Source of the DNA: Candidatus Saccharimonadota bacterium
Lineage (GTDB): Bacteria > Patescibacteriota > Saccharimonadia > Saccharimonadales > Saccharimonadaceae
Length of the DNA stretch: 36,517 nucleotides
Reading direction: 5' to 3'
NCBI GenBank assembly: GCA_016290315.1
Contig: JAEETK010000010.1
Coordinates: 1 to 36,517 of the forward strand
Part shown: positions 14,361 to 22,209 of the stretch, piece after piece
How positions within the stretch are numbered: position 1 is the stretch's first letter
Layout: every line of letters starts with the position of its first letter
Notes under the pieces: generated by a model
Seen by the model: the letters and a program-made list of their open reading frames with translations, nothing else
Told to the model about the DNA's origin: nothing
Database searches by the model: none
Program-made: the position numbers and the translations under genes

Positions 14361-14810
14361 TTATCGGGAGACTTTTTTGATTTGTCGACGGATGCGCCAG
14401 CGACGCCAGAAACAGAAGATGGCGATATAGACTAGGGTGCCAAATATGCCAGCAATAAAATCCAAGAATATGTCGCTAATTGCGCCGTTGCGCCCCATGA
14501 TGGTGAGCTGATGAACTTCATCAATGGCGCCATAAGCGACGCAGAGGATGATTGGGTATAGTAGCAGAGTGAAATTTGGGAATTCGGCGGAATGTAAACC
14601 TTTGACGAAACTGGAGATGGAATAGCCGAGCGCGCCAAACAGCACGAAGTGTGCAAGTTTGCGAGCTAGTGCGTTAGAGATACCGAGCCACGCGGAAAAG
14701 ATACTCGATTGATTGTTGGAATTTTCTCCGTTAGCTGCCGAAAAATGCCAGATAAGAATGACGAAGAAAATCGGAAAGATAATGCGCCAATAGCGGCGGA
14801 TGATTTTCAT
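14361..14810 (-). CDS. VanZ-family membrane protein (149 aa)
   Basis: Small polytopic membrane protein with hydrophobic stretches at about 9-22, 52-68, 82-96 and 113-134. VanZ signatures are RKLAHFVLFG (50-59), DEVHQLTIMGRNG (97-109) and SDIFLDFIAG (112-121). VanZ relatives affect glycopeptide sensitivity in some Gram-positives, but most have no known role. The start at 14810 was chosen over longer frames that would run into the tRNA gene; GGGAG lies 11 nt upstream. A TATAAT at 14863-14868 on the minus strand is its likely -10. Confidence 0.85.
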   Translation of the reverse strand: MKIIRRYWRIIFPIFFVILIWHFSAANGENSNNQSSIFSAWLGISNALARKLAHFVLFGALGYSISSFVKGLHSAEFPNFTLLLYPIILCVAYGAIDEVHQLTIMGRNGAISDIFLDFIAGIFGTLVYIAIFCFWRRWRIRRQIKKVSR

Positions 14811-14862
14811 TATGATAGTAACTCCCAATTCGTCGCGGTTGATTCCGCTAGACGTTATATAT

Positions 14863-14868
14863 ATTATA
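14863..14868 (-). promoter_or_regulatory. -10 of the vanZ-like gene
   Basis: TATAAT on the minus strand. A palindromic TTGCAA at 14884-14889 could serve as -35, with a short 15-bp spacer, and is shared with the tRNA promoter. Confidence 0.5.
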
Positions 14869-14883
14869 CCATGTTTTTTCGGT

Positions 14884-14912
14884 TTGCAAAAGAGCAATGT
14901 TTCTGTTAGAAT
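14884..14912 (+). promoter_or_regulatory. Promoter of tRNA-Glu
   Basis: TTGCAA (14884-14889), a 17-bp spacer and TAGAAT (14907-14912), 9 nt before the tRNA 5' end. Confidence 0.7.
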
Positions 14913-14921
14913 ACAGGTATT

Positions 14922-14998
14922 GGTCCCGTCGTCTAGTGGTCTAGGACGTCTGGTTCTCATCCAGAAAATCGAGGGTTCGACTCCCTCCGGGATCACCA
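14922..14998 (+). tRNA. tRNA-Glu (anticodon CTC), CCA encoded
   Basis: The cloverleaf is clear: acceptor GGTCCCG / CGGGATC (one G-T pair), anticodon stem TCTGG / CCAGA with loop TTCTCAT giving anticodon CTC, T arm GAGGG-TTCGACT-CCCTC, discriminator A and an encoded CCA. Its last 18 bases recur at 15174-15191. Confidence 0.95.
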
Positions 14999-15098
14999 CG
15001 AGATAAGCTAAAAATGCCCGTAGGGTATTTTTTGTTTATCTTTGAGTGGCGCCCCGGGGGGAGAAGAACCCGAGGGTTCGTCCGAAGTAGGAGCCGAG
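14981..15098 (+). repeat. Direct repeat copy A: tRNA 3' end, terminator and downstream block
   Basis: Begins with the last 18 bases of the tRNA, then a terminator hairpin (ATGCCC/GGGTAT, T run, 15014-15033), then a GC-rich block with GGGTTCG-CCGAAG and GCCGAG. Copy B at 15174-15292 has the same order, ends at the same motif and is almost the same length (118 versus 119 bp), though internally diverged. Confidence 0.75.
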
Positions 15099-15149
15099 CG
15101 AAAGCGAGCGCTTCGCGCTTATCTTTCCGAGGCGACGCCCTGAGGTATA

Positions 15150-15170
15150 GTATTTTGCGTAGCAAAATAC
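15150..15170 (+). repeat. Perfect 9-bp inverted repeat before repeat copy B
   Basis: GTATTTTGC / GCAAAATAC with loop GTA, lying 3 bp before the start of copy B. It is a REP-like or recombination-site-like palindrome of unknown role. Confidence 0.6.
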
Positions 15171-15173
15171 GCT

Positions 15174-15292
15174 CTCCCTCCGGGATCACCATACCAGGAA
15201 AAGTAGATACCCGATGGGTATTTTTTGTTAGCTTATATTTGAGGTGTCCCCTAGCTGGAAGAGGTTCGGGTTCGCCCGAAGCAAGTGCCGAG
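15174..15292 (+). repeat. Direct repeat copy B: tRNA-Glu 3' end remnant with terminator
   Basis: The first 18 bases are identical to the tRNA 3' end (CTCCCTCCGGGATCACCA). A terminator ATACCC/GGGTAT with a T run follows at 15207-15226, then the GGTTCG-CCGAAG and GCCGAG block. No tRNA 5' part precedes it. Such a duplicated tRNA end is what an attachment site of an integrative element leaves. Confidence 0.75.
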
Positions 15293-15304
15293 TGGGGTAG
15301 GTTT

Positions 15305-15333
15305 TTGCGCATCCTGTACTTATTTAATATAAT
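15305..15333 (+). promoter_or_regulatory. Promoter of the dihydrofolate reductase gene
   Basis: TTGCGC (15305-15310), a 17-bp spacer and TATAAT (15328-15333). Confidence 0.8.
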
Positions 15334-15398
15334 TATTGCCAGTCGATGTATTCGATGTAGTTTTTTAGTGTTTTTGGTTTAAGAAAGGGGGTGGATAT

Positions 15399-15905
15399 AT
15401 GAATATAATTGTTGCAGTCGATCGGAATTGGGCTATAGGTAAAAAAGGCCAACTACTCTTTCGTATTCGGGAGGATCTTGAGTATTTTCGTACACTTACT
15501 ACTGGCAACTGTGTGGTATATGGTCGTAAGACTCTTGAGACCTTTCCGGGCGGAGAGCCGCTTCCGTATAGAGACAATGTAGTCCTTACGGAAAACGAGA
15601 GTTTTGAGGTGGATGCCATGGTTGCTCATAATCTTGACGAGCTTTGTCGGATTATCCATGATTATCCAACTGAACGTATATATGTGATTGGTGGCGCTAG
15701 CGTCTATAGACAGCTGTTGCCATATTGCGATACGGCTTATGTTACTAAGATCGATGCTAGTATTGAGGGGGCTGACGCTTTCTTTCCGAATCTTGACATT
15801 GATTCAAATTGGCAAATGACCGAGGAGGGAGAAAATCAGCAAAGTGGTAACAGCGTTCGGTTCCGGTTTGCTAAGTATCGAAACAAGCGGCCGAGAGACT
15901 TTTGA
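15399..15905 (+). CDS. folA: Dihydrofolate reductase
   Basis: NADPH-dependent reduction of dihydrofolate to tetrahydrofolate. The 168-aa length is normal. Family blocks: VAVDRNWAIGKKGQLLF, acidic D26 in REDLEYF, VVYGRKTLETFPGG, the PLPYRDNVVLT block and ERIYVIGGASVYRQLLP, then DAFFP. Two usually conserved positions differ: LPW is LLF (19-21) and the M before GRKT is Y, which could alter folate or inhibitor binding. GGGGGTGG lies just before the ATG. The gene follows the tRNA repeat and is a single unit with its own promoter and terminator, which would fit a transferred cassette. Confidence 0.93.
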   Translation: MNIIVAVDRNWAIGKKGQLLFRIREDLEYFRTLTTGNCVVYGRKTLETFPGGEPLPYRDNVVLTENESFEVDAMVAHNLDELCRIIHDYPTERIYVIGGASVYRQLLPYCDTAYVTKIDASIEGADAFFPNLDIDSNWQMTEEGENQQSGNSVRFRFAKYRNKRPRDF

Positions 15906-15934
15906 AATGTAGGAGTACCAAAAACGCGTAGAAT

Positions 15935-15961
15935 AGCCAGGCCTAAACGGTCTGGCTTTTT
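15935..15961 (+). terminator. Terminator of the dihydrofolate reductase gene
   Basis: AGCCAGGCC / GGTCTGGCT stem (one G-T pair) with loop TAAAC and a T tract. Confidence 0.85.
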
Positions 15962-15997
15962 ATTGAATTATAAGTATGGAGCTTCGCTTACGATGAA

Positions 15998-16021
15998 ATA
16001 TGCATGCTATCATATGCATAT
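15998..16021 (+). repeat. Inverted repeat upstream of gene 16042
   Basis: ATATGCAT / ATGCATAT, 8-bp arms with 8 bp between, ending 20 bp before the ATG. It could be an operator or a leader hairpin. No clear -35/-10 pair is seen for this operon. Confidence 0.5.
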
Positions 16022-16041
16022 AGGCTAATATAGGAGTCAAA

Positions 16042-16335
16042 ATGTTTAATATCGCGGACAACCATGAATTTCTTAGTGCTATTGGCATAGAGAATGCGCT
16101 GAATCGTGATGAAATCGTCGCTAATCTGGAAAAGATTGCCCAGCAAAAGCTTACTATTAAGATTTCCGAGAGACTGACTACTGCTCAGATGGAAGAATTC
16201 GATAATATAGCCGACGAAGAACAGGCTGCTAATTGGCTGATCACTAATCTTCCCGATCTTACGGATCTCGTTACTGCGTCTCTGTCTGAAATGAAAGACG
16301 AAATATTATCAACTAAAGCAGCCGTACTAGGCTAG
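16042..16335 (+). CDS. DUF5663-like small protein (97 aa)
   Basis: Small acidic helical protein. The layout (short N-terminal segment, LTTAQMEEFDNIADEEQAANWLITNLPDL, helical end) fits the DUF5663-type proteins common in Patescibacteria. Function is unknown. TATAGGAG precedes the ATG by 5 nt. It heads a run of three genes, of which the next two are damaged. Confidence 0.75.
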   Translation: MFNIADNHEFLSAIGIENALNRDEIVANLEKIAQQKLTIKISERLTTAQMEEFDNIADEEQAANWLITNLPDLTDLVTASLSEMKDEILSTKAAVLG

Positions 16336-16345
16336 AAAAAGCGAT

Positions 16346-16612
16346 ATGGAAATAGAAAAAGGTGAGGTCATTACGTTAACAGACAATAAAGAATATGTCT
16401 GTCTTAGTATTATTGTGATGTAAGACAATAAGAGGTTTCTCTACTTGGTGACAACTACGGAGCCAGTAAGTTTTTGTTTTGCCGAAGAGACTATAGAAAA
16501 TGATGCCATTAAATTGCGAAAAGTTGGCGGTAAAGACGAGAAGCATAAATTATTTGATTTACTAAAAAGCCAGATACAAATAAATTCTAATCGAGGTGAG
16601 CAATATATCTAA
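16346..16612 (+). pseudogene. Small conserved protein gene interrupted by a nonsense codon
   Basis: An 88-codon frame opens at ATG 16346 and runs to TAA 16610-16612, but codon 26 (16421-16423) is TAA. Both sides read as one protein: EKGEVITLTDNKEYVCLS before the stop and DNKRFLYLVTTTEPVSFCFA after it, resembling small DUF1292-like proteins. A single TAT/TAC to TAA change would explain it. It begins 10 nt after the previous gene and overlaps the start of the next, so it was part of the operon. A sequencing error is the alternative. Confidence 0.7.
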
Positions 16613-18855
16613 TCCTGATCGGTTATCATCGGCTAGCCGCAATAATGAGTCTACGGAATGGGATAGTCTTAGTGGCATAGAGGTCACGCCAATTTCTGTG
16701 CCAAAAGATGAAATATCCAAGATTGAACTTTCGGACGATCCGATGGGTGAAGATAGACAAGATAAACGGGTGGATGTTACAGATGCCTCAGGGATGGAAA
16801 AAAGAACCTCGAACTTAATGCTTGGCTACAATAAGAAAGGTGTCGAAATTGGAAAAACTTATCTTAGTCTTGAAGAATTTCGGGAGAAAGCGCTAGAAAG
16901 TCTCGAAGAAGACACTGAAGATGAGGTGGTTTATTTCATTAGAAAAGATGAAGGTAAGCGTTTTGCTGAGCCGCGCGAAGTTATTGACGATATGTTGGCG
17001 GCCATTGTTGGCGCCGGGCCAGAAGCTACCTTTGCGAACGACGATAGATTCCCGAATCAGGATGCTCGTTCTGTGAGGTTTGGCGGACCTAATGGCGAAG
17101 TCCAACGCGGGGTTTTATGCTTGGTAATGAGGGTATCCAGATGCCAAATGGAGTTTATGCCGAAGTTGGAACTATTGATTCCGCAATGGAAAACTATGCA
17201 AAAGTTACAAAAAAGGAAGTCCCAGTACCGCCGCCAGGTCCGTCAGGAGACGACCCTGAACCGCCAAGAGAGATACCGTTGCCGCCGGAACAAACTTCTG
17301 ATACGAAAGAAACGGAAGGCGCCTCAAAAAAGCCCTACACCAGGCTACTGTTGACTTGGCGGAGCTGTATGCTAGAAGTCGTCGACTTGTCGCTGGGCCA
17401 GGTACGCGTGAAAGGTTCGAAGAAGCCAGAAAAGAATACCAGCAACTTCTTGCTGAACACTTATCTAACTTGGGCCGCACTGAATACTCTGCTGGGTATG
17501 AGTCTCTATCTGCCGAGATTCAGGGCGAGGCTGACAAGCTAGCAGCCGAAAATGTCGAAAAATTAATCGATTTTGTGGGTGGCGACCTAGAACATCCGAC
17601 TAAGACACCTGAAGAAATTGAAGCTAAACGTGAAGAGCTTCGTAGAGAGGCTGAGGCCAAGATGAAGGAACGGTATCCAGGTATGGTGGATGAAGTTGAA
17701 ACCGCTGTTACTTCAAAAGTGATTGAAGAATATGCCAAAGCACGCACCGAACTAGAAGAAGCTACGATAGATGCTCTTGATAATGGATCTATTTGCCGCA
17801 AAGTAGTTAGTAAAATCATTACCAACAAGTGGGTAAAGCGTGCCTTAGTAGCTGCCGCTGCGGCTGGCTTAGCTGTCGCTGCGGTTGGTATTGGCCACGG
17901 TGTTGTGGCTGGAACATTAGCCGTCTCTCTTGGTTATACGGCTGGAAGTGCTATTGCTGGAGCTGTTCGTGGTGGATTGGCGGGTTTCTTTATGTCTCGC
18001 CAGGATTCTAAAACTAGCGCAATCCGTGGCTATGGTGGCAATGTTGGCGAAAGTGTAGAAGGAAGAGTTGAGTCTGGTGAACATATTACGGCCGAAACTC
18101 TTGCTTCGGAAGCTATGTCTGATTACGCTGCTGCTAATCGGGCAGATCTTCGCAGCAATAGGCTCAAGACGGCTGTTTCTACTGGTGCTGGTGTCGCAAT
18201 TGGCGCTGCGGCTAGCGGCATCCATGTCGATAACATAGCTCGCTCTACTGCTAAACCAGATCAAATTGGGACTAAGCGTGGACTGGAGATAACCGATACT
18301 AAGGTCGATCGGGTCCAGGTAGGAACTACGCCGGTAAAATACGAAGTTGACCTTGGCAAAATTGATGTTAATGAAGGGGCCGGTTTGGGCGAAGCGTTTA
18401 CTGATCTCGGCGGGGATCCTTCTAGGATATCTGAAGCTGTTAAAATTGCAAATCAATTAGACGCATCGTATGGCATGGTGCCGGGTAGTAATGGCGTTAT
18501 CCCTGGTGTCGGAGGGCAAGTTGGTGAATTTGCCCACACCTACCCAGGTACTATTGACACGTGGCCGCAGCAAGCTCGCGAGTATATTACCCAAGTTGCA
18601 CAGAAATGGGCCGAAAGTGGGCTCATAGATGCTACCAAAACTGGTGGCGATCCATTATATCTTGATGTTCCAAAGCCGGTTTTCTCCGTCGTAGAGACGC
18701 CAATTTTCTCAGACGTTGAAAAGACAGTGATTAGTTACCTTCCAAATCTGTTTTATCGAACCCTTGTCCAAGCCGAAGCGGCCGCCGTCTCTGGTGTTAT
18801 TGGCGGTACGGCTAGCCTGACGAGAGAATCGGAGCCGCAACAACACGATAGTTAG
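16596..18855 (+). pseudogene. Large membrane-associated protein gene with two frameshifts (about 753 aa if repaired)
   Basis: Three overlapping frames make one protein. Frame one runs from GTG 16596 to about 17109, frame two to about 17331, frame three to 18855. Each switch is equivalent to a lost base: at GGGG (17109-17112) and at six A (17326-17331). The second site reads A-AAA-AAG in frame, a canonical -1 slippery heptamer. The repaired product has an acidic N-terminal part, a Pro-rich linker (PVPPPGPSGDDPEPP), a coiled region and a Gly/Ala-rich hydrophobic hairpin (about 17840-17990), then a beta-rich C-terminus. Function unknown. The GTG start is uncertain because GAGG overlaps it. Confidence 0.7.
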
Positions 18856-18877
18856 GGCTTAAAAATCGAGTCTTAAA

Positions 18878-18901
18878 AATGCTTTTTTGATAGCATTATT
18901 T
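18878..18901. terminator. Weak bidirectional terminator between the damaged operon and the HerA-like gene
   Basis: AATGCT / AGCATT stem with a T-rich loop; the minus-strand side is followed by T residues. Confidence 0.45.
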
Positions 18902-20503
18902 AAATTTAAATAGTCCTTTAATACTCTTCGAGATAGTGCTCGAGATAGCATTGGTTACCCCACGCTGAACGCCAGTAGTGACAGTCTTTTCGATTTTGCC
19001 GCCAATACTATTAGCTTTTTTCTTTGCCTCGAGCGCTTCTTGTTGCTTTTTGATAGCAAGTTGTTGTTTTTCTTCGAGAGTCCTAGCACGCTCCTCGGCT
19101 TTGGCTTGTTTTTCCGCTTCCTTTGCCTGTTTTTCTGCCTCCTTGGCTTCGGCTAGCTTTTGCTTCTCCTCTTCTATATGTTGTTTTTCTGCTTCGGCGG
19201 CGGCAGTTTTTTCTTCGTTGTGTTTAGTAATCTTTTCGTGGGCGGATTCGTTATCGATAGCTTCGTCGTATTTGCCGCAAAGTGGGCTGTTGTTGATGAC
19301 TTTCATGCGGACCATATCGTTGATGGCACCCATGGAGCTTTGGGGCGGTAAGATTGTCACGCGTTCAACGATGGTTGGAGCACCCTTCTCGTCTTGGAAA
19401 GAAACAAGCGCTTCGCCGGTGCCGAGCTCGGAAATGGCTTTTTCCGTGTCGAAAGCTTTGTTGGCACGGAAAGCGCCAGCGGCTGCTTTAACAACCTTTA
19501 GTTCGCTAGGCGTGTAAGCGCGTAAAGAGTGCTGGACGCGGTTGCCGAGTTGCGAGAGGATGTCGTCCGGAATGTCAGTTGGCTTTTGCGAGATGAAATA
19601 AAGACCAATACCGCGTGAACGGATAAGCTTTACGACCTGAATAATTCGCTTGAGGCGGTAAGAAGGCATGCCGTTGAAAAGAAGATGCGCTTCGTCGAAG
19701 AAGAATACCATCTTCGGCTTTTCTAAGTCGCCAACTTCTGGCGAGGTGGTAAAGAGGGTGTTTAGTAGCCACAGCAAGAATGAGGCATAAAGATCGGGAC
19801 TTTGGAACAATTCGACAGCGTGAAGAATATTGATAACACCGCGGCCATCCGTATCGTTCGCAAAGAAGTCTTTAATTTCCAGTGCAGGCTCGCCGAAGAA
19901 TTTATCGGCGCCCTGCTTTTCTAGCGCAAGGAGGCTGCGTTGAATTACGCCAACGCTTTGAGTGGTGATATTCCCATACTTGGTGATATATTTGTCTTTA
20001 TTTTCAGCTACGTATTGCAAGGTTGAGCGGAGATCGGCGAGATTAATAAGTTGAAGACCTTCGTCTTTTGCGACTTCAAAGACAATATTGAGATTTCCCT
20101 CTTGTGCTTCAGACAGACCAAGCATCATAGAGAGAATGTCGGCACCTACCGCTTCTACGGTAGCGCGAATGGGGTGACCGTTTTGTCCGTAAAGATCCCA
20201 GAAGCGGACAGGAAAGTTTTTGCATTCGAAGCCGTATTTTTCTAGACCAAGCTTATCGATGCGTTTTTGGATATTTTCGTTGATTTCACCCTCAACGGCA
20301 GTGCCAGCTAGGTCTCCTTTGACGTCTGCGAGAAAAACTGGCACGCCGGCATCAGAAAAACTTTCGGCCATGACTTTTAGCGTGATGGTTTTGCCGGAGC
20401 CGCTTGCTCCCGTTATGAGGCCATGGCGGTTTGCCATATTGAGGAGGATTGATGATTCTTGTTTGTCGGATTTGCCGACGAGGATTTTGTCGTTAGTGTA
20501 CAT
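18896..20503 (-). CDS. HerA-like ATPase, DUF853 type (535 aa)
   Basis: P-loop ATPase of the HerA/FtsK group, DUF853 (YjgR-like). Walker A TGASGSGKT (31-39), VFLADVKGDLAG, Walker B MVFFFDEAHLLF, sensor ISQKPTDIPDDILSQLGNRV and the arginine-finger region HSLRAYTPSEL are all present. After about residue 415 there is a long Lys/Glu/Ala coiled coil (EAEKQAKEAEKQAKAEERA), then a short basic C-terminus. Relatives pump or remodel DNA, but the DUF853 branch has no settled role. The start lies about 20 nt after a TATAAT-like box, with only a weak GAGA before the ATG. Confidence 0.9.
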   Translation of the reverse strand: MYTNDKILVGKSDKQESSILLNMANRHGLITGASGSGKTITLKVMAESFSDAGVPVFLADVKGDLAGTAVEGEINENIQKRIDKLGLEKYGFECKNFPVRFWDLYGQNGHPIRATVEAVGADILSMMLGLSEAQEGNLNIVFEVAKDEGLQLINLADLRSTLQYVAENKDKYITKYGNITTQSVGVIQRSLLALEKQGADKFFGEPALEIKDFFANDTDGRGVINILHAVELFQSPDLYASFLLWLLNTLFTTSPEVGDLEKPKMVFFFDEAHLLFNGMPSYRLKRIIQVVKLIRSRGIGLYFISQKPTDIPDDILSQLGNRVQHSLRAYTPSELKVVKAAAGAFRANKAFDTEKAISELGTGEALVSFQDEKGAPTIVERVTILPPQSSMGAINDMVRMKVINNSPLCGKYDEAIDNESAHEKITKHNEEKTAAAEAEKQHIEEEKQKLAEAKEAEKQAKEAEKQAKAEERARTLEEKQQLAIKKQQEALEAKKKANSIGGKIEKTVTTGVQRGVTNAISSTISKSIKGLFKFK

Positions 20504-20557
20504 AATTAATCTCGCTTAATTGATTATATTGTACCAAAAACACTAAAAACTAGCGCA

Positions 20558-20566
20558 TGCTACAAT
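20558..20566 (+). promoter_or_regulatory. Extended -10 of gene 20589
   Basis: TGC-TACAAT, 22 nt before the ATG; no clear -35. GAGGAGG follows at 20577-20583. Confidence 0.55.
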
Positions 20567-20588
20567 AGAAATAGACGAGGAGGTTTTT

Positions 20589-21032
20589 ATGAAAGAAGAT
20601 AAGAAAGTTATAGGTATCATTGGGCTAGCGGCCGTTGTCGCGTTGGTAGTTATAGCTGTTGTGGCTGCAATTAATCTTAATAGGCCTGCGGAAAGGGGCG
20701 TCGAACGAGACCCCAAGATTGGTAGCTTCGTACTAGAAACGAGCGGCGGTGTAGCGTATGAGTGGCGATGTACTATAGATGACGATACGGTTGCTAAATT
20801 TGGGAATGTTAAGAGCAGAAACCTAGATGCAAATAGCGACGGTGGGCGAATTGAGGAAGTGCATGAGGTTATTGCGCTCAAAAAAGGTAATGCAAAAATT
20901 CATTGCGATTACAGTAATATGGTTGAATATGATGGTAAGCCAACTGAGAATAGAGATTATTTAGTTAATGTTAATGACGATCTGGACATTAATATAACCG
21001 ATATTACGGCCGAGTTCCACGAAGATGAATAA
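20589..21032 (+). CDS. Membrane-anchored chagasin-like (I42 inhibitor fold) protein (147 aa)
   Basis: An N-terminal anchor (residues 7-28) is followed by one extracytoplasmic domain of about 100 residues. Its order resembles chagasin/I42 cysteine-protease inhibitors: SGGVAYEWRCTIDDDTVAKF where chagasin has NPTTGY-W, then DGGRIEEVHEVIALKKGNAKIHCDY like the HTFTIEGLKEGTTTI strand pair. The NPTTG and RPW inhibitory loops are not intact, so inhibition is unproven. Two cysteines (61 and 106) could form a disulfide. GAGGAGG precedes the ATG by 5 nt. It diverges from the HerA-like gene. Confidence 0.6.
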   Translation: MKEDKKVIGIIGLAAVVALVVIAVVAAINLNRPAERGVERDPKIGSFVLETSGGVAYEWRCTIDDDTVAKFGNVKSRNLDANSDGGRIEEVHEVIALKKGNAKIHCDYSNMVEYDGKPTENRDYLVNVNDDLDINITDITAEFHEDE

Positions 21033-21057
21033 AAAAATCCCCTTTACGGGGATTTTT
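21031..21057. terminator. Bidirectional terminator after gene 20589
   Basis: AAAAATCCCC / GGGGATTTTT with a TTTAC loop; T tracts on both strands, so it serves the convergent gene at 21071 too. Confidence 0.9.
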
Positions 21058-21070
21058 TGATGGCTATTCT

Positions 21071-22195
21071 TTAACCATAGATTGCGCGTTGTTTGGATAG
21101 GTTTTCGTCGGTTGCGGCGGCGGCTTTAATTTGCTCTTCGTTGTTGATTAGAGCTTTCTTGGCGTCGTCATCTTCCGCGCTCTTCTCTGTTATGTTTGCT
21201 AATGTATTCGGATCGATTGGCTCGGCGCTATTTAATAAAGCTTCGTTGACGGCGTTTGGAGTAGTTGCAGTTTGGCCAAAGACCATTTCTGCAATGGGGG
21301 CGCTGTCGTCTGTTTCTTGGTCGGCTGGATTACCTGAACTGTCTTGTTTTTCGTTGGCCTCAGATTCTTCGGTTGTAATCCGCTCCGCTTCGCTCAGTAA
21401 GTCTTTAGACTTTTCCAATTCGGCTGTAATATCGGAGGCTCCTTTTTGCATTTTTGCCATTAATTCAGGGTCTTGCACTTGTTGAGCTGCTTGGTCGAGA
21501 CTGTCTCTTAGGCTGTCGGCTTTTTCGATAGATTCTTCAGCTTCGCTTTTGTCTATCGTGGCGTTTGGATGGTCGGTAGTCATTTCGATGGCGGCTTTTT
21601 CGGCCGCTACGCTGGCGCCAGCGGCGGAGACCATTGCGGCGTTAAGGATGTTTTCGCTTTCGGTCTTGCCATCAGACTCCCCGGCGGCAATTTTCGTAGA
21701 GAGGCCATCGGCGGCGCGTTGTGCCTGTTCTGCGTTAGTGGACGCAGTGTCAGCATCGCGAAGGATGGCTTCTTTGCCGCCAGGGGCGTCACTGGAGACG
21801 TCTTGCACTAAATTGCTGACGTCTACGTTATTATCATTGATTTGTTCTTCGGCGGCTCGTTCGGTGGCGTTCAGGGCAGTCCGCTGATTTTCGTTATCGG
21901 CATTAGGCGTACCGTCTATGGTTTTCTCAGTTGGTGCAATGGCGTCTACTATTCCGACCGTTGCGGCGGCGGCTACGGCGGCCTCTTGGCTGGCGACGCC
22001 AAATTCTGGTACGTCAGCCATCGCGGCGGCGAAATCTGGTTCCGCTTCTGGCTCTGCGCCGACTTTTTCTCGCCATTCGGCAGCGGCTTGTTCGCGCGCG
22101 GCGATTTCTTCTGCGCTTAATTCTTTTTCAACTCTCTTCCCTTCGAGTGATTCATGGTTTTCTAGTTGATTATCGCTTGTGTAGGCTGCATACAT
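21071..22195 (-). CDS. Ala/Glu-rich acidic coiled-coil or disordered protein (374 aa)
   Basis: No family is recognised. Composition is strongly Ala, Glu, Asp, Ser; helical segments such as AEKAAIEMTTD and IEKADSLRDSLDQAAQQVQD suggest coiled coils between disordered linkers. There is no signal or membrane segment. AAGGAGG stands 11 nt before the ATG, in the 14-nt gap after the DUF3048 gene, so the two are co-transcribed. A scaffold or binding partner of the DUF3048 protein is possible but only from context. Confidence 0.75.
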   Translation of the reverse strand: MYAAYTSDNQLENHESLEGKRVEKELSAEEIAAREQAAAEWREKVGAEPEAEPDFAAAMADVPEFGVASQEAAVAAAATVGIVDAIAPTEKTIDGTPNADNENQRTALNATERAAEEQINDNNVDVSNLVQDVSSDAPGGKEAILRDADTASTNAEQAQRAADGLSTKIAAGESDGKTESENILNAAMVSAAGASVAAEKAAIEMTTDHPNATIDKSEAEESIEKADSLRDSLDQAAQQVQDPELMAKMQKGASDITAELEKSKDLLSEAERITTEESEANEKQDSSGNPADQETDDSAPIAEMVFGQTATTPNAVNEALLNSAEPIDPNTLANITEKSAEDDDAKKALINNEEQIKAAAATDENLSKQRAIYG

Positions 22196-22209
22196 TCTCG
22201 TGTTCCTCC

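Noticed and set aside
14811-14999. N-terminal extension of the vanZ-like gene to 14999
   Set aside because: It would translate the antisense of the tRNA gene and precede the likely -10; the ATG at 14810 starts the first membrane segment.
14979-15292. CRISPR or integron array at the repeats
   Set aside because: Only two diverged copies anchored on a tRNA end, no regular spacers, no cas genes or integrase visible.
14941-15382. Overlapping frames of about 120 codons on both strands
   Set aside because: They cross the tRNA, two terminators and the direct repeats; no start signals; low-complexity Arg-rich products.
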